The notes under the pieces: model-generated
The model's database searches: none
The model's input: the letters and a program-made list of their open reading frames with translations, nothing else
Told to the model about the DNA's origin: nothing
Part shown: piece after piece, positions 18,617 through 27,487 of the stretch
Layout: each line of letters begins with the position of its first letter
How positions within the stretch are numbered: the stretch's first letter is position 1
Translations under genes and position numbers: made by a program
Assembly: GCA_948788915.1 (NCBI GenBank)
Contig: CAQFOZ010000006.1
Coordinates: 1 to 59,846, forward strand
Length of the DNA stretch: 59,846 nt
Reading direction: 5' to 3'
DNA from: an uncultured Muribaculaceae bacterium
GTDB taxonomy: Bacteria > Bacteroidota > Bacteroidia > Bacteroidales > Muribaculaceae

Positions 18617-18766
18617 GCACTTACTTACCTGCAGTACTTGTTTGTCAAAGAGACTCCTTCCTCTATCAAAATCAGAAGAAAAAATATATATAACAGGAGT
18701 CTAACAAATTTTAATGTATTTAACATTATTTAACACATATAAGGAGGTAATACGCACTCCCTACCC

Positions 18767-18774
18767 TATCTTTG
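18767..18774 (+). promoter_or_regulatory. Possible -7 element upstream of WG-repeat gene
   Basis: TATCTTTG matches TAnnTTTG and lies 46 bases before the start codon, but no TTTG is found at the usual 19-base distance, so support is partial. Confidence 0.4.
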
Positions 18775-18820
18775 CAATTTACAAGTACTTTCAAAATTTT
18801 ATTTACTAAAAATCTTACTT

Positions 18821-20605
18821 ATGAAAAGGTTCACCAAACGTTGCGGACTCGGAATTTCTATAATAGTCTCCGCAATGTTCGCATCCTGTGGCGGCAACAA
18901 CGCTGCAGACTCATTTTTTGAGGATGTTGATCTTATTCCGGTAACATTGTCTAAGGATGGCAAATGGAGCATGATCAACGCCAAAGGCGAAGTCGTATAC
19001 GAAGACGAGTTCAAAAACCGTCCCTCCATGTGCTACAACGGTGTGTTTTCCGTTGAGGAGGGAGAGGGATATTCAATTTATAAAATGGGATCCAAAGGCC
19101 CCGAGGTGTTTGGTGAGGCCGAAAACCTGAAATACGCAGGATATATGAGCGAGGGCCTTATTCCTGTTACATTCCCCAAGAAAAGAATCTCTGTCCTGGA
19201 CAAAAACGGTAAGCAGAAGTTTGAACTTGCACCAGTGAAAGGGTCAGAAGTAGTAAGCTGTTCCGACGGCTTTGCCGAAGGACTTCTGTCATTCCGCACC
19301 GAAGACAGCAAATGTGGATATTTCGATGCTACGGGCAAAGTGGCAATCCAGCCGGCATATCTTTCCGCAGGAAAATTCTCTGACGGGCTGGCGGTGGTAA
19401 GCCAGGAAGTAGGAGACTCCACCGATACCAAAACAGAGTATATAGTCATCAATAAGAAAGGCGAGACTGTCTTTAAAATCAAAGATGGTTATGACCTGCA
19501 CAGCATGGAATTCAATAACGGATACCTGTATGCGAAAAATGATGACCGTGCGATATTAATAGATAAAAAAGGTGAAATCGTAAAATTCCCTGCAAAAATT
19601 TCAAACATTGTCAATTGGAACAGCAAGTATGTGATATTCTATAATGAAGAAGATTCTTATGGAGTTGCCAACCTTGAAGGTGAAATTATAATACGCCCCA
19701 AATATGAATATATAGACTTTGATTCCAACGACAACTTCCTTGCATGCAAAGATCCCAAAGACAAAGAGGTGCTTCGTCTTGACAAAGAGGGCAATGAAAT
19801 TGCGAAATTAGACTATGAAAGAGTTGCATACATGGGTAAATTCGGTTATTTTGCCAAAGACGGCAATACAATCTCTCTCATAGACAAAGACGGTAAATCT
19901 ATTGGCAACAATGATTTTTACGATGTTTCCACAACTCTCACGGCATCATCACGTATAATTGAGTCGGACTATTTCAATATGGATGCAATCTCCGCGACTC
20001 TGGTTGGAATGATCGCAACAAACGGAGTCGGGAACATCAAGGTTAACGAACCGGCATCTAAAATCTTCACCGGTAAAGAGGCATCTTCCTACTCATACAC
20101 ATACAATACAGACATGCCCGATCTGAATAAAGAAGGTTTCAGATATGATATAACATGCCGACTTACTTTCAACGAATCTATTGCAGTCTGGGATTACAAT
20201 TATTCCACATATACAGGCTCCTATAAGTGGAATCCCGAGTCAAAAGTGGAAAGTATATCTCTGAATCTTTCAACACAAAACGACTGGGGCAAAGATGGAT
20301 TCGACTCCATTCTCAAGGCTCTTAAAGAAAAAGGATGGAAAGAATACAAAGTCGGAGAGATGTATGACATAGCATATATGGGCATTCTTAAGAAGGGTGC
20401 ACTCAGTGTGTTTGTAGAATGCCCCAAAGAGGGGAAACGTGCCACTGTATCCCTGGCAGACGCCAACTCTTCAGCAGTATCAGCTGTTTCATCCAACATG
20501 TCATCTGTAATCAGAGAATCAAACGATGCCAAAAGCGCAACTACTGTGCCAAATGACACAACAGTTGCTGTTGAAGCTGTAGAAGAAGTGGCTGCAGCCA
20601 ACTAA
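18821..20605 (+). CDS. WG-repeat lipoprotein
   Basis: 594 residues. Signal peptide with lipobox ending in ASC-GG (Cys near residue 23), so a lipoprotein. Residues about 40-390 hold repeated WG/KWG-type beta units (for example DGKWSMINAKGEVVYEDEF, KCGYFDATGKVAIQPAY, DSYGVANLEGEIIIRPKYEY). The C-terminal 200 residues are a separate domain, ending in a low-complexity tail PNDTTVAVEAVEEVAAAN. That tail resembles the small lipoprotein 200 bases downstream. Probably an envelope protein; binding partner unknown. Confidence 0.88.
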   Translation: MKRFTKRCGLGISIIVSAMFASCGGNNAADSFFEDVDLIPVTLSKDGKWSMINAKGEVVYEDEFKNRPSMCYNGVFSVEEGEGYSIYKMGSKGPEVFGEAENLKYAGYMSEGLIPVTFPKKRISVLDKNGKQKFELAPVKGSEVVSCSDGFAEGLLSFRTEDSKCGYFDATGKVAIQPAYLSAGKFSDGLAVVSQEVGDSTDTKTEYIVINKKGETVFKIKDGYDLHSMEFNNGYLYAKNDDRAILIDKKGEIVKFPAKISNIVNWNSKYVIFYNEEDSYGVANLEGEIIIRPKYEYIDFDSNDNFLACKDPKDKEVLRLDKEGNEIAKLDYERVAYMGKFGYFAKDGNTISLIDKDGKSIGNNDFYDVSTTLTASSRIIESDYFNMDAISATLVGMIATNGVGNIKVNEPASKIFTGKEASSYSYTYNTDMPDLNKEGFRYDITCRLTFNESIAVWDYNYSTYTGSYKWNPESKVESISLNLSTQNDWGKDGFDSILKALKEKGWKEYKVGEMYDIAYMGILKKGALSVFVECPKEGKRATVSLADANSSAVSAVSSNMSSVIRESNDAKSATTVPNDTTVAVEAVEEVAAAN

Positions 20606-20668
20606 TCCTGGCTACACGAAACCACACCACGAAGAGCCTGTAATCAGGATAAGAAATGCGGTTTTAAA

Positions 20669-20692
20669 TGTTAAAATAGGCCTATTTTTACA
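20669..20692 (+). terminator. Likely terminator after WG-repeat gene
   Basis: TGTTAAAATAGG and CCTATTTTTACA are almost perfectly complementary and are followed by a T-rich run to about 20710. AT-rich and with a small loop, so only moderately convincing. Confidence 0.5.
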
Positions 20693-20719
20693 TTTTATTT
20701 TAATTTTTTTCGCATTTTT

Positions 20720-20750
20720 TTTGGAGTGTTATAAATAATTATTACCTTTG
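20720..20750 (+). promoter_or_regulatory. Promoter of the small lipoprotein gene
   Basis: TTTG (20720-20723), 19 bases, then TACCTTTG (20743-20750): a very good match to the Bacteroidetes sigma-ABfr promoter. The start codon lies 53 bases downstream. Confidence 0.8.
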
Positions 20751-20802
20751 CCACGTTTTTGATAGCAAAGAATATTGTTTTATTATTTTAAATTTTAAAG
20801 AG

Positions 20803-21003
20803 ATGAAAAAATTAGTTTTCTCGCTTGCTGTTCTTTTCAGCGTAGCATTGGTTTCTTGCGGTGGCAATAAAGCTGCTGAGGCAGTTGACACAGACACAGT
20901 AGTTGCAGTTGAAGTAGCTGAGGTTGCTGATTCTAACGACACTACAGTTGCTGTAGAGGTAGCTGAGGCTGCTGTTGAGACTCCTGCTGACTCTGCAAAA
21001 TAA
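20803..21003 (+). CDS. Small acidic repeat lipoprotein
   Basis: 66 residues. Signal peptide with lipobox LVSC-GG (Cys at residue 20). The mature part is about 46 residues of low complexity with two copies of a VAVEVAE motif (near residues 34 and 49), each preceded by a Thr/Asp-rich stretch, rich in Asp, Glu, Val and Ala. It has its own strong promoter and terminator, so it is probably highly expressed as a single gene. Function unknown. The N-terminal (SCGGN) and tail (NDTTVAVE) are shared with the WG-repeat lipoprotein upstream. Confidence 0.82.
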   Translation: MKKLVFSLAVLFSVALVSCGGNKAAEAVDTDTVVAVEVAEVADSNDTTVAVEVAEAAVETPADSAK

Positions 21004-21037
21004 TTTTTGCTAACAGCAAGACGAAAAGTCACAACTT

Positions 21038-21079
21038 AAATCGGTGATTCCCTTATGGGTTTCACCGATTTCATTTTTT
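21038..21079 (+). terminator. Intrinsic terminator after small lipoprotein
   Basis: AAATCGGTGA (21038-21047) pairs perfectly with TCACCGATTT (21062-21071), with further pairing inside the loop, and a run of six T follows (21074-21079). Confidence 0.88.
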
Positions 21080-21221
21080 AATCCCTTTTCATTAACTTTG
21101 TAAAACGTTTTATAACCCAAACGCGTTATTAATTTGGCTCACCGGTCTTGTTATTAGTCTTATTAGACCCATAGACCCGTAAGCAACTCCAGTCAAAACC
21201 ATTTATTGCTTTTTATTGCTC

Positions 21222-22151
21222 ATGAACAAGAATCAGAAGATACTCCTCGGAGGCGGAATCGGAATTATAGTATGCTTTATAGGGCTAATTGTATGGCTTA
21301 TTATCGCCAATTCACACAACACAGCAGCAGTCAATGAGGCTCAGGCCCGTGCAGACAGTCTCGCCATCGCCAACGACCAGCTTCTTCTGACCAACGAATT
21401 CAATCAGCTTAATGCCGACTTCAATCAATATGAAGGGCAACAGGTGTATCTCAAAAATGATTCCCTCGTACATAAATACAATGAGGCCAGACTCAAAGTG
21501 GAAGGTCTCATTCAGGAACTGAACAACGAAAAAAGCAAAAATGCAAAAAACATGGCGGCAAGCCGTGCCAAAATCAAGCAGTTGGAGGGCGAGATAGCCA
21601 CACTTAAAAATATTGTACGCCATTATCTTGAAGAGATCAAACGTCTCGGAGAAGAAAACGAGGGCCTAAAACAGGAAATCCAGCAGGTTCAACAGAAAAA
21701 CGAACAGCTTAACACCCAATATACAGCTGCCGCAAGAAGCAATGCAGAACTCACACAGACCGTCCAGCTTGCAAAAAAACTTAATATTTCAGGCCTTTCA
21801 TTCCATGCCTACAACAAGAAGGGCAAGATTGAAAAGAACATTACCAAAGCAAGACAGCTTGGAGCAAGTTTTACTGTAACTCCAAACAACACTGCCGCAC
21901 CGGGAATGAAAGACTTCTATCTCCGTATAATTTCACCGGAAGGTACATTGCTCGGAGGCGGACCCTCCTTACAGCTTGACGGAGCCAACTTAAGTTCCAC
22001 ATCCCACCGCAAAGTGGAATATGCCAATGAGGAGCTGTCGGTATCCATCTATTGGGATGTCAACACCACTCTTACGCCTGGGGACTATACGGTAGAAGTG
22101 TTCTGCGACGGCTATCGCCTCGCATCGCGCCACTTCACTATGAAAAAGTAG
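21222..22151 (+). CDS. Membrane-anchored coiled-coil protein
   Basis: 309 residues from the ATG at 21222. One N-terminal transmembrane helix (about residues 6-28, LLGGGIGIIVCFIGLIVWLI) anchors the protein. A long coiled coil follows (about 38-185, EGEIATLKNIVRHYLEEIKR and similar heptads), then a beta-rich C-terminal domain (about 195-309, ISGLSFHAYNKKGKIEK to GDYTVEVFCDGYRLASRHF). It likely spans the periplasm with the beta domain outermost. The type is common in Bacteroidetes; its role is unknown. The stop is TAG, with another stop two codons later. Confidence 0.82.
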   Translation: MNKNQKILLGGGIGIIVCFIGLIVWLIIANSHNTAAVNEAQARADSLAIANDQLLLTNEFNQLNADFNQYEGQQVYLKNDSLVHKYNEARLKVEGLIQELNNEKSKNAKNMAASRAKIKQLEGEIATLKNIVRHYLEEIKRLGEENEGLKQEIQQVQQKNEQLNTQYTAAARSNAELTQTVQLAKKLNISGLSFHAYNKKGKIEKNITKARQLGASFTVTPNNTAAPGMKDFYLRIISPEGTLLGGGPSLQLDGANLSSTSHRKVEYANEELSVSIYWDVNTTLTPGDYTVEVFCDGYRLASRHFTMKK

Positions 22152-22174
22152 GGATACTAACGACAGACAACAAA

Positions 22175-22209
22175 CAACGTCATACCCTATGCCGGTATGG
22201 CGTTGTTTT
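22175..22209 (+). terminator. Intrinsic terminator after coiled-coil gene
   Basis: CAACGTCATACC (22175-22186) pairs with GGTATGGCGTTG (22194-22205) with one G-T wobble and a 7-base loop, followed by TTTTC. Confidence 0.85.
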
Positions 22210-22299
22210 CATTTCTTTGCTGACAGTTTTTATCGGACAGCAATAGTTTTTTTTGGAATGCGACTTGTCACCAAGTCGCGCAAAAGATATAACGTTCCC

Positions 22300-23730
22300 T
22301 CAGAAAGGGATCACTCCATTTGCAAGCATCACAGAAGCACTTATCAGACCTGCAATCAGCACTCCCAACGTAATTTTGTCAGCCCTTGTAAACTTCAGTT
22401 CACCGCTTTTATGTCTTTCCTTTCTACTCTGCACGTAAAAGCCGATCCCGGCAAGATAAAAGAAGCTGGTGAATACAAACAGGGACATTCCGCCGGCATA
22501 TATCAGCCATAAGCAATAAAGAGAACAAGCGGTACCGATGATCCGGTAACGCCAACGAACCGCACATCCATATTCACAGATCTCCTGCGGACAGCAACTG
22601 AGCTTCAACAAGTATAATCCTCCGGAAAGGTATGCCGGCAACACCATCATCCCGGTAATACTAAGTGCTGCCATGTATATGTCATCCGCCATCATCACCA
22701 TCACAAGAAACCCCTCCATGATAAGGCTTGAGACAAGCAGACCGTATTCGGGCATTCCATGCCGGTTGATGTGCAGAAAGGCAGAAGGAAAGATTTTAAC
22801 TACAGCTGCCTCATAAGGCACCTGTGCACATACCAGAGTCCACGAAAGCCATCCTCCCAAAAGAGACACAATAACAGATAAAATTACAAAATAATACGCC
22901 CACTCTCCGCAAATGTCCTTAAGCACATATGCGACAGACGGATCTTCAAGACCGGCCAGACGTGCACGCTCCATAACCCCATAGCACAGCATCGAGACAA
23001 GCACATACATAAGCCAAGCCACAAGAAACCCCAATGCTCCGGCCTTCCCCACATCTTTGGGTCTTTTGGCCCGCGCAGACATCATGACGGCTCCCTCTAT
23101 TCCTATGAAACACCACAGAGTCACAAGCATCGTGCTTTTGACTTGTTCCAACATGGAATCGGGATCCAATCTCTCATCCATAAGGTTTAGAGATAAGACT
23201 CCATACTTGATATTCAGAGCCAGAAGCACAATAATCAGTCCTATTGCAACAACCTTAATCACGGCCATGGTATTGTTGAGTAATTTCGCCGTCTTTATAC
23301 CCCCTGCCACAATAAAAAACATCAGCCATATCAGGAGCGTACCGAAAAGCAGAGTAGGCCAGGAGTGATCCAGAAGAGCCGGAATAAAAGCACCGAATGA
23401 GTCATTAAGCATCACTGCATACGCAATATTTGCAAACGAAGCACAGAGCCAATAACCCCAGGCTATATTGAAGCCGGCAAAATTACCGAATGCCACCTGA
23501 GCATACTGATAGATTCCGGCATCAAGGTCAGGATGTCTGTCGGCAAGTATCTTTAACGTAGCCACCAGCAGCAACATTCCTATAGCGGTGACAATCCATG
23601 CCACACCCACTGATACGGGACCGGCCCCCACTGCAAGGTTCTGAGGAATATTATAAAGGCCGGAGCCCACCACCATTCCGAACACAATACCGACCAAAGC
23701 TCCCAATCCCAGTCTTCTCTCACTATTCAT
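22300..23730 (-). CDS. APC-family amino acid permease, ArcD-like
   Basis: 476 residues from the ATG at 23730. Twelve or more membrane helices, with the APC signature at the start (GIVFGMVVGSGLYNIPQNLA), which carries the substrate-backbone-binding GSG motif. AGIYQYAQVAFGNFAGF and CFIGIEGAVMMSARAKRP are typical of arginine/ornithine and related basic amino acid or glutamate/GABA antiporters. Inner membrane. The exact substrate cannot be decided from sequence alone. Single leftward gene facing the terminator of the coiled-coil gene. Confidence 0.88.
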   Translation of the reverse strand: MNSERRLGLGALVGIVFGMVVGSGLYNIPQNLAVGAGPVSVGVAWIVTAIGMLLLVATLKILADRHPDLDAGIYQYAQVAFGNFAGFNIAWGYWLCASFANIAYAVMLNDSFGAFIPALLDHSWPTLLFGTLLIWLMFFIVAGGIKTAKLLNNTMAVIKVVAIGLIIVLLALNIKYGVLSLNLMDERLDPDSMLEQVKSTMLVTLWCFIGIEGAVMMSARAKRPKDVGKAGALGFLVAWLMYVLVSMLCYGVMERARLAGLEDPSVAYVLKDICGEWAYYFVILSVIVSLLGGWLSWTLVCAQVPYEAAVVKIFPSAFLHINRHGMPEYGLLVSSLIMEGFLVMVMMADDIYMAALSITGMMVLPAYLSGGLYLLKLSCCPQEICEYGCAVRWRYRIIGTACSLYCLWLIYAGGMSLFVFTSFFYLAGIGFYVQSRKERHKSGELKFTRADKITLGVLIAGLISASVMLANGVIPF

Positions 23731-23802
23731 TTCTAACAACTCTCTTAACCTTAATACCTTCTGCTGAAAACATCATATCAGACCAATGCTGCCGATAATG
23801 CA

Positions 23803-23841
23803 AAATAATAAGGGACTCCCCCTCGGAGTCCCTTATTATTT
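23803..23841 (-). terminator. Intrinsic terminator of the phosphoesterase operon
   Basis: A perfect 17-bp inverted repeat (23803-23819 and 23825-23841, arm AAATAATAAGGGACTCC) with a 5-base loop sits directly after the stop of the phosphoesterase gene. On the minus strand it ends in a T-rich run. Confidence 0.85.
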
Positions 23842-23842
23842 A

Positions 23843-25042
23843 CTATCTCTTTCTTTTTATTTCGTGACGGTTTGCCACATTCTGTTTCTCATCATATGTG
23901 GTGAGTATTATCGCCTCCGGTGTAACCTCCCCTTCCATGAGAACCTTGTCATCGTTTACAAGTATCGGGAAATCATTCTCATATTTATCACCGGCAGGTA
24001 TCCACGCATATTTATGGGTATGACCCGAAATCATAAGATCAATACCGGCTTCATTCAATAACGGAGTGAAAAGCTTGCTTATCTGATTCACCCCATACCA
24101 CCCCGACTTTGTTGGATTCGGAGGCATATGAAGGAAGGCTATCTTTACAGGAGCCTCCTTATACTCTTTACTTGCCAATACATCTTTGAGCCATTCCACT
24201 TCTTCAGCCCGGAACTGGTCAGAAACCATTATGTCAAGATTACGGATATCATTGTCCGGCTTGTCCTCACCACCGTCAAGGACAAGGAAGAAAACCGGTC
24301 CCTGACGGAAAGCATAATACGGTCTCCCCGACAGAGAGGGATAATAATCCATATAATTTATCGCGTATTTTCCACGGTTCTCATGATTGCCACGAGCCAT
24401 ATAGAAAGGCACATCGGAGGCAAAAAGTTCACAGGCGCTCTTCAAATAATTGTCAAAAATATCTTTCTCCGACTCGATACTCGTAGTCATATCACCGTTC
24501 AGCAATACAAAATCGTACCCTTTCTTGCGTGCATTTGCAAAAGCATCACGAAACATTCCGTCATGTTCATGAAAATCATTACCTACCGCAAACTTGACAC
24601 TCTTTTTCTGCGGATCCAGTGTTGTTACCTGATAAGGCTTGTGTTTCAATATATCACTTCCGTAGCCTTCGCCATACAGCATTCTCTTTCTTCCCTCGTC
24701 AAGAAGAACTGAATTCTGCATCACACGGTAACGATATGTTTTGCCGGGCTCAAGTCCCTTGATTGTCACCTTGTGAAATTCGCCTACTCTGCGTCTGCCG
24801 AAACGGGCATCATGATATTTCGGCCGCTCACACTGGTAGAAATGAGTGCCATCATCCGGGGCAACCTCAATCCAGCCTACCGAAGGCATATTTGTTTTCC
24901 AACATACAGTAAATTCATTCTCACCTACCGCCTGCAGATACGGACCCAACTCTATACGTATGGATTCCGGATTGATCTCCTCTGCCATCAAAGGCATCGC
25001 CGCTACAAAAAGAAGAAGCGATAAAACTTTCCTAAATTTCAT
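23843..25042 (-). CDS. Exported calcineurin-like metallophosphoesterase
   Basis: 399 residues with a signal peptide (about 1-20). An N-terminal fibronectin-like domain like that of purple acid phosphatases (residues about 28-130, GPYLQAVGENEFTVCWKTN) is followed by the two-metal phosphoesterase core. The metal ligands appear as NDFHEHDG (in place of DxH), LLNGDMTTS (GD), ARGNHENRG (GNHE) and MISGHTHKY (GHTH). Probably periplasmic, hydrolysing phosphate esters. It lies 24 bases after the GH27 gene and is probably co-transcribed with it. Confidence 0.9.
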   Translation of the reverse strand: MKFRKVLSLLLFVAAMPLMAEEINPESIRIELGPYLQAVGENEFTVCWKTNMPSVGWIEVAPDDGTHFYQCERPKYHDARFGRRRVGEFHKVTIKGLEPGKTYRYRVMQNSVLLDEGRKRMLYGEGYGSDILKHKPYQVTTLDPQKKSVKFAVGNDFHEHDGMFRDAFANARKKGYDFVLLNGDMTTSIESEKDIFDNYLKSACELFASDVPFYMARGNHENRGKYAINYMDYYPSLSGRPYYAFRQGPVFFLVLDGGEDKPDNDIRNLDIMVSDQFRAEEVEWLKDVLASKEYKEAPVKIAFLHMPPNPTKSGWYGVNQISKLFTPLLNEAGIDLMISGHTHKYAWIPAGDKYENDFPILVNDDKVLMEGEVTPEAIILTTYDEKQNVANRHEIKRKR

Positions 25043-25066
25043 TTATACACCAGATTATATAACACT

Positions 25067-26644
25067 TTAATATATCCGCACAAGTACTACACCATGAGGA
25101 TTCACCTTGGCTGTATATTTGTCATCGGTCTTGTCCACATCTTTCTGACGCCATAGATCGCGCACCGTTTTGGGCTCATAGAAACCAAGTGCGGACATCT
25201 TTATCGTAATATCACGCGACTCAAGCGTCTTGTTGAAAAGGCCCACTGCCATAGATCCGTCTTCGAGTTGTTTTACATAGACAGCTTCCTTGTCATTCTC
25301 TACGATCGGTGCTCCGTGAACACCTAAAGGATCCTGATTCACATCTATTACCTCATCGTTGCTAAGCAATGAGAATGTGAACGGATCGAGGCGCGCAAGG
25401 TCACACCCTATCAGCAACGGTGAGCAGAAGAGAGACCACAATGACATATGTGTGTATTGCTCGTCCGGAGTCAGTTTGGTGTAATGCAATTTAGGACCCC
25501 ATCCCACAAGACCGACTACAAGCATATCCGCATCAGGCCAGTGACCGGGGCCGGACCACGGTGCCCAACGCGCCTGGCTGAATCCTATTTTGCTGAAGTT
25601 ATCCCAGTTGTCACGTATGTCTCCGGTTGTACGCCAGCAATCCGCATACTTAACAAGCGCAGGAGCATCGCACAATGGAGCATTGTTTGAAAGGCTGTAT
25701 ACAATATCGCGGTCCGTTGCACGCAATGCGTCGTGCATCTCCACAATATGCTCCACATCATTGGGTTTCCAGTCATACTTCAGATAGTCTACTTCCCACT
25801 CCGCCCATTGTTTAGCATCATTCTTCACAAACGAATAAGGGCTAAGATATCTCACATCTTTCCGGTATTGCATATAATCACCCGTAGGCAAAGTGTAACG
25901 ATAGTTCTCGTTCCTGTTCCCGTTTTCTATCCATTTATATTTGCCGTCGGGAGTATCCGCATAGCTTCCTACGTGGGCTGCATACGTACCTACCCACGGC
26001 GTTGAATAAATACCAAGTTTCAGACCGAGATCATGTACCTCCCGGGTCAAAGCCTTCATGTCGGGAAATTTGGTGTTCCCCTGAATGGCATTAAGTTTGC
26101 CGCCACGGTTTCCCTGCCATCCGTCATCAATGTTTATGTACGTCCATCCATGATCGGCAAGTCCGCTGCTCACCATGGCGCGCGCCGAAGACAACACCTG
26201 CTCCTGCGTGACATCGCGTCCCCAACAATTCCATGAGTTCCATCCCATAGGAGGGGTAAGAGCTATGCGGTCACCTATCACAATACGCAATTCTCTTTCA
26301 GCCGTCCCGTGTGAATTAGCTGCAGTCAGAGCTACTTTATACTCCCCCGCCTTATTCACTCTTCCGGAAATCCTGCCGGTCTTTTTGTCAAGGGTCAAAC
26401 CTTCGGGAAGTCCTTTTGCTGAAAATGTAATCGGACGCTCTCCAGTTGCCGCTATTGTAAACAGGAACTGCGAGCCCGGGCGCGCGCCAAACAGTTTTGC
26501 ACCATTTATTCTCGGAGCCTTACCCGGCTTGGGAGTCAATATATACTGGGAATAGTCCGGAACCTTAACATTTTCCGGTTTCTCGGCCATAACGGCATGT
26601 GAGGCAAATGCCAGAACACACAAAGCAACAATCTGTCGTTTCAT
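25067..26644 (-). CDS. Glycoside hydrolase family 27, probable alpha-galactosidase
   Basis: 525 residues with a signal peptide (1-20). A short Ig-like putative domain (about 35-125, ITFSAKGLPEGLTLDKKTG) precedes a GH27 barrel: PPMGWNSWNCWGRDV, NIDDGWQ, and YLKYDW with the nucleophile Asp. The acid/base Asp lies in RTTGDIRDNW, and a C-terminal beta domain completes the usual layout. Predicted to remove terminal alpha-galactose (or alpha-N-acetylgalactosamine) from glycans in the periplasm. No SusC/SusD genes are adjacent, so it is not in a classical polysaccharide utilisation locus within this window. Confidence 0.93.
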   Translation of the reverse strand: MKRQIVALCVLAFASHAVMAEKPENVKVPDYSQYILTPKPGKAPRINGAKLFGARPGSQFLFTIAATGERPITFSAKGLPEGLTLDKKTGRISGRVNKAGEYKVALTAANSHGTAERELRIVIGDRIALTPPMGWNSWNCWGRDVTQEQVLSSARAMVSSGLADHGWTYINIDDGWQGNRGGKLNAIQGNTKFPDMKALTREVHDLGLKLGIYSTPWVGTYAAHVGSYADTPDGKYKWIENGNRNENYRYTLPTGDYMQYRKDVRYLSPYSFVKNDAKQWAEWEVDYLKYDWKPNDVEHIVEMHDALRATDRDIVYSLSNNAPLCDAPALVKYADCWRTTGDIRDNWDNFSKIGFSQARWAPWSGPGHWPDADMLVVGLVGWGPKLHYTKLTPDEQYTHMSLWSLFCSPLLIGCDLARLDPFTFSLLSNDEVIDVNQDPLGVHGAPIVENDKEAVYVKQLEDGSMAVGLFNKTLESRDITIKMSALGFYEPKTVRDLWRQKDVDKTDDKYTAKVNPHGVVLVRIY

Positions 26645-26801
26645 TTGGATTGAGTAATTTATAATATTAGATATATTTGCAATTAGTCGGATATTGTTGT
26701 AAATCAGAAACCAAATTTAATAAATTTTCATCGCACGTACAACCGTTTATCTCTTTCAAATACAAAAAACGCATCTTTGCTCAAAAATTTTCCCTTTGAC
26801 A

Positions 26802-26832
26802 ATTGGCATTACTGTTTTTTTTCTTATTTTTG
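26802..26832 (+). promoter_or_regulatory. Promoter of the DUF4254-GT9 operon
   Basis: ATTG (26802-26805), 19 bases, then TATTTTTG (26825-26832), matching the Bacteroidetes promoter; the ATG lies 41 bases downstream. It also decides the start, because an upstream in-frame ATG at 26777 would lie before the promoter. Confidence 0.72.
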
Positions 26833-26872
26833 GAAATTGAATCAAACATCAGAATCAAACTTTGATCAGAAT

Positions 26873-27484
26873 ATGAATAATACAGCTCAATTGGCCAATA
26901 AGGTTTTCGACCGCAGTGTGGCAGACTATCATAAAACAGACAACGTTGATACCCCGTGCAACAATCCTTACGAGAAAGGTTCTCTCGAAGCCATTTTCTA
27001 CGACAAGAACTGGGTGGATGCGGTGCAGTGGCATCTTGAAGACATAATCCGTGATCCGGAAATCGATCTCCAGGACGCATTGAATCTCAAACGCCGTATC
27101 GACCGTTCGAATCAGGTGCGGACAGACATGGTGGAGGATGTCGACTCATGGTTCCGAGATCTATACAAAAATGTTACACCGGACTCAGACGCAACCATAA
27201 ATACCGAGTCGCCGGCCTGGGCACTTGACCGTCTGTCGATCCTTGCCCTTAAGATATGGCACATGCGCGAGCAGGCGGAACGCACGGATGTGGATGAAAG
27301 CCATCTTGCCAACAGCCGCGCCAAACTTACCGTACTTCTTGAGCAACGCGACGATCTCACCACTGCTATAGACACACTTCTTGACGACATTGCCGCCGGA
27401 CGCAAATACATGAAAGTGTATCGCCAGATGAAACTTTACAACGATCCATCCACAAACCCCGTATTATACGCTAAAAAGAAGTAA
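26873..27484 (+). CDS. DUF4254 domain protein
   Basis: 203 residues, fully helical, cytoplasmic. The pattern WHLEDIIRDPEIDLQDALNL, then KRRIDRSNQVRTDMVE and a late PVLYAKKK tail fits DUF4254. Family members are nearly always encoded beside a GT9 glycosyltransferase in Bacteroidetes, as here (three bases apart), so a role in lipopolysaccharide-type glycan assembly is likely but unproven. The start is chosen downstream of the predicted promoter. Confidence 0.85.
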   Translation: MNNTAQLANKVFDRSVADYHKTDNVDTPCNNPYEKGSLEAIFYDKNWVDAVQWHLEDIIRDPEIDLQDALNLKRRIDRSNQVRTDMVEDVDSWFRDLYKNVTPDSDATINTESPAWALDRLSILALKIWHMREQAERTDVDESHLANSRAKLTVLLEQRDDLTTAIDTLLDDIAAGRKYMKVYRQMKLYNDPSTNPVLYAKKK

Positions 27485-27487
27485 GAG

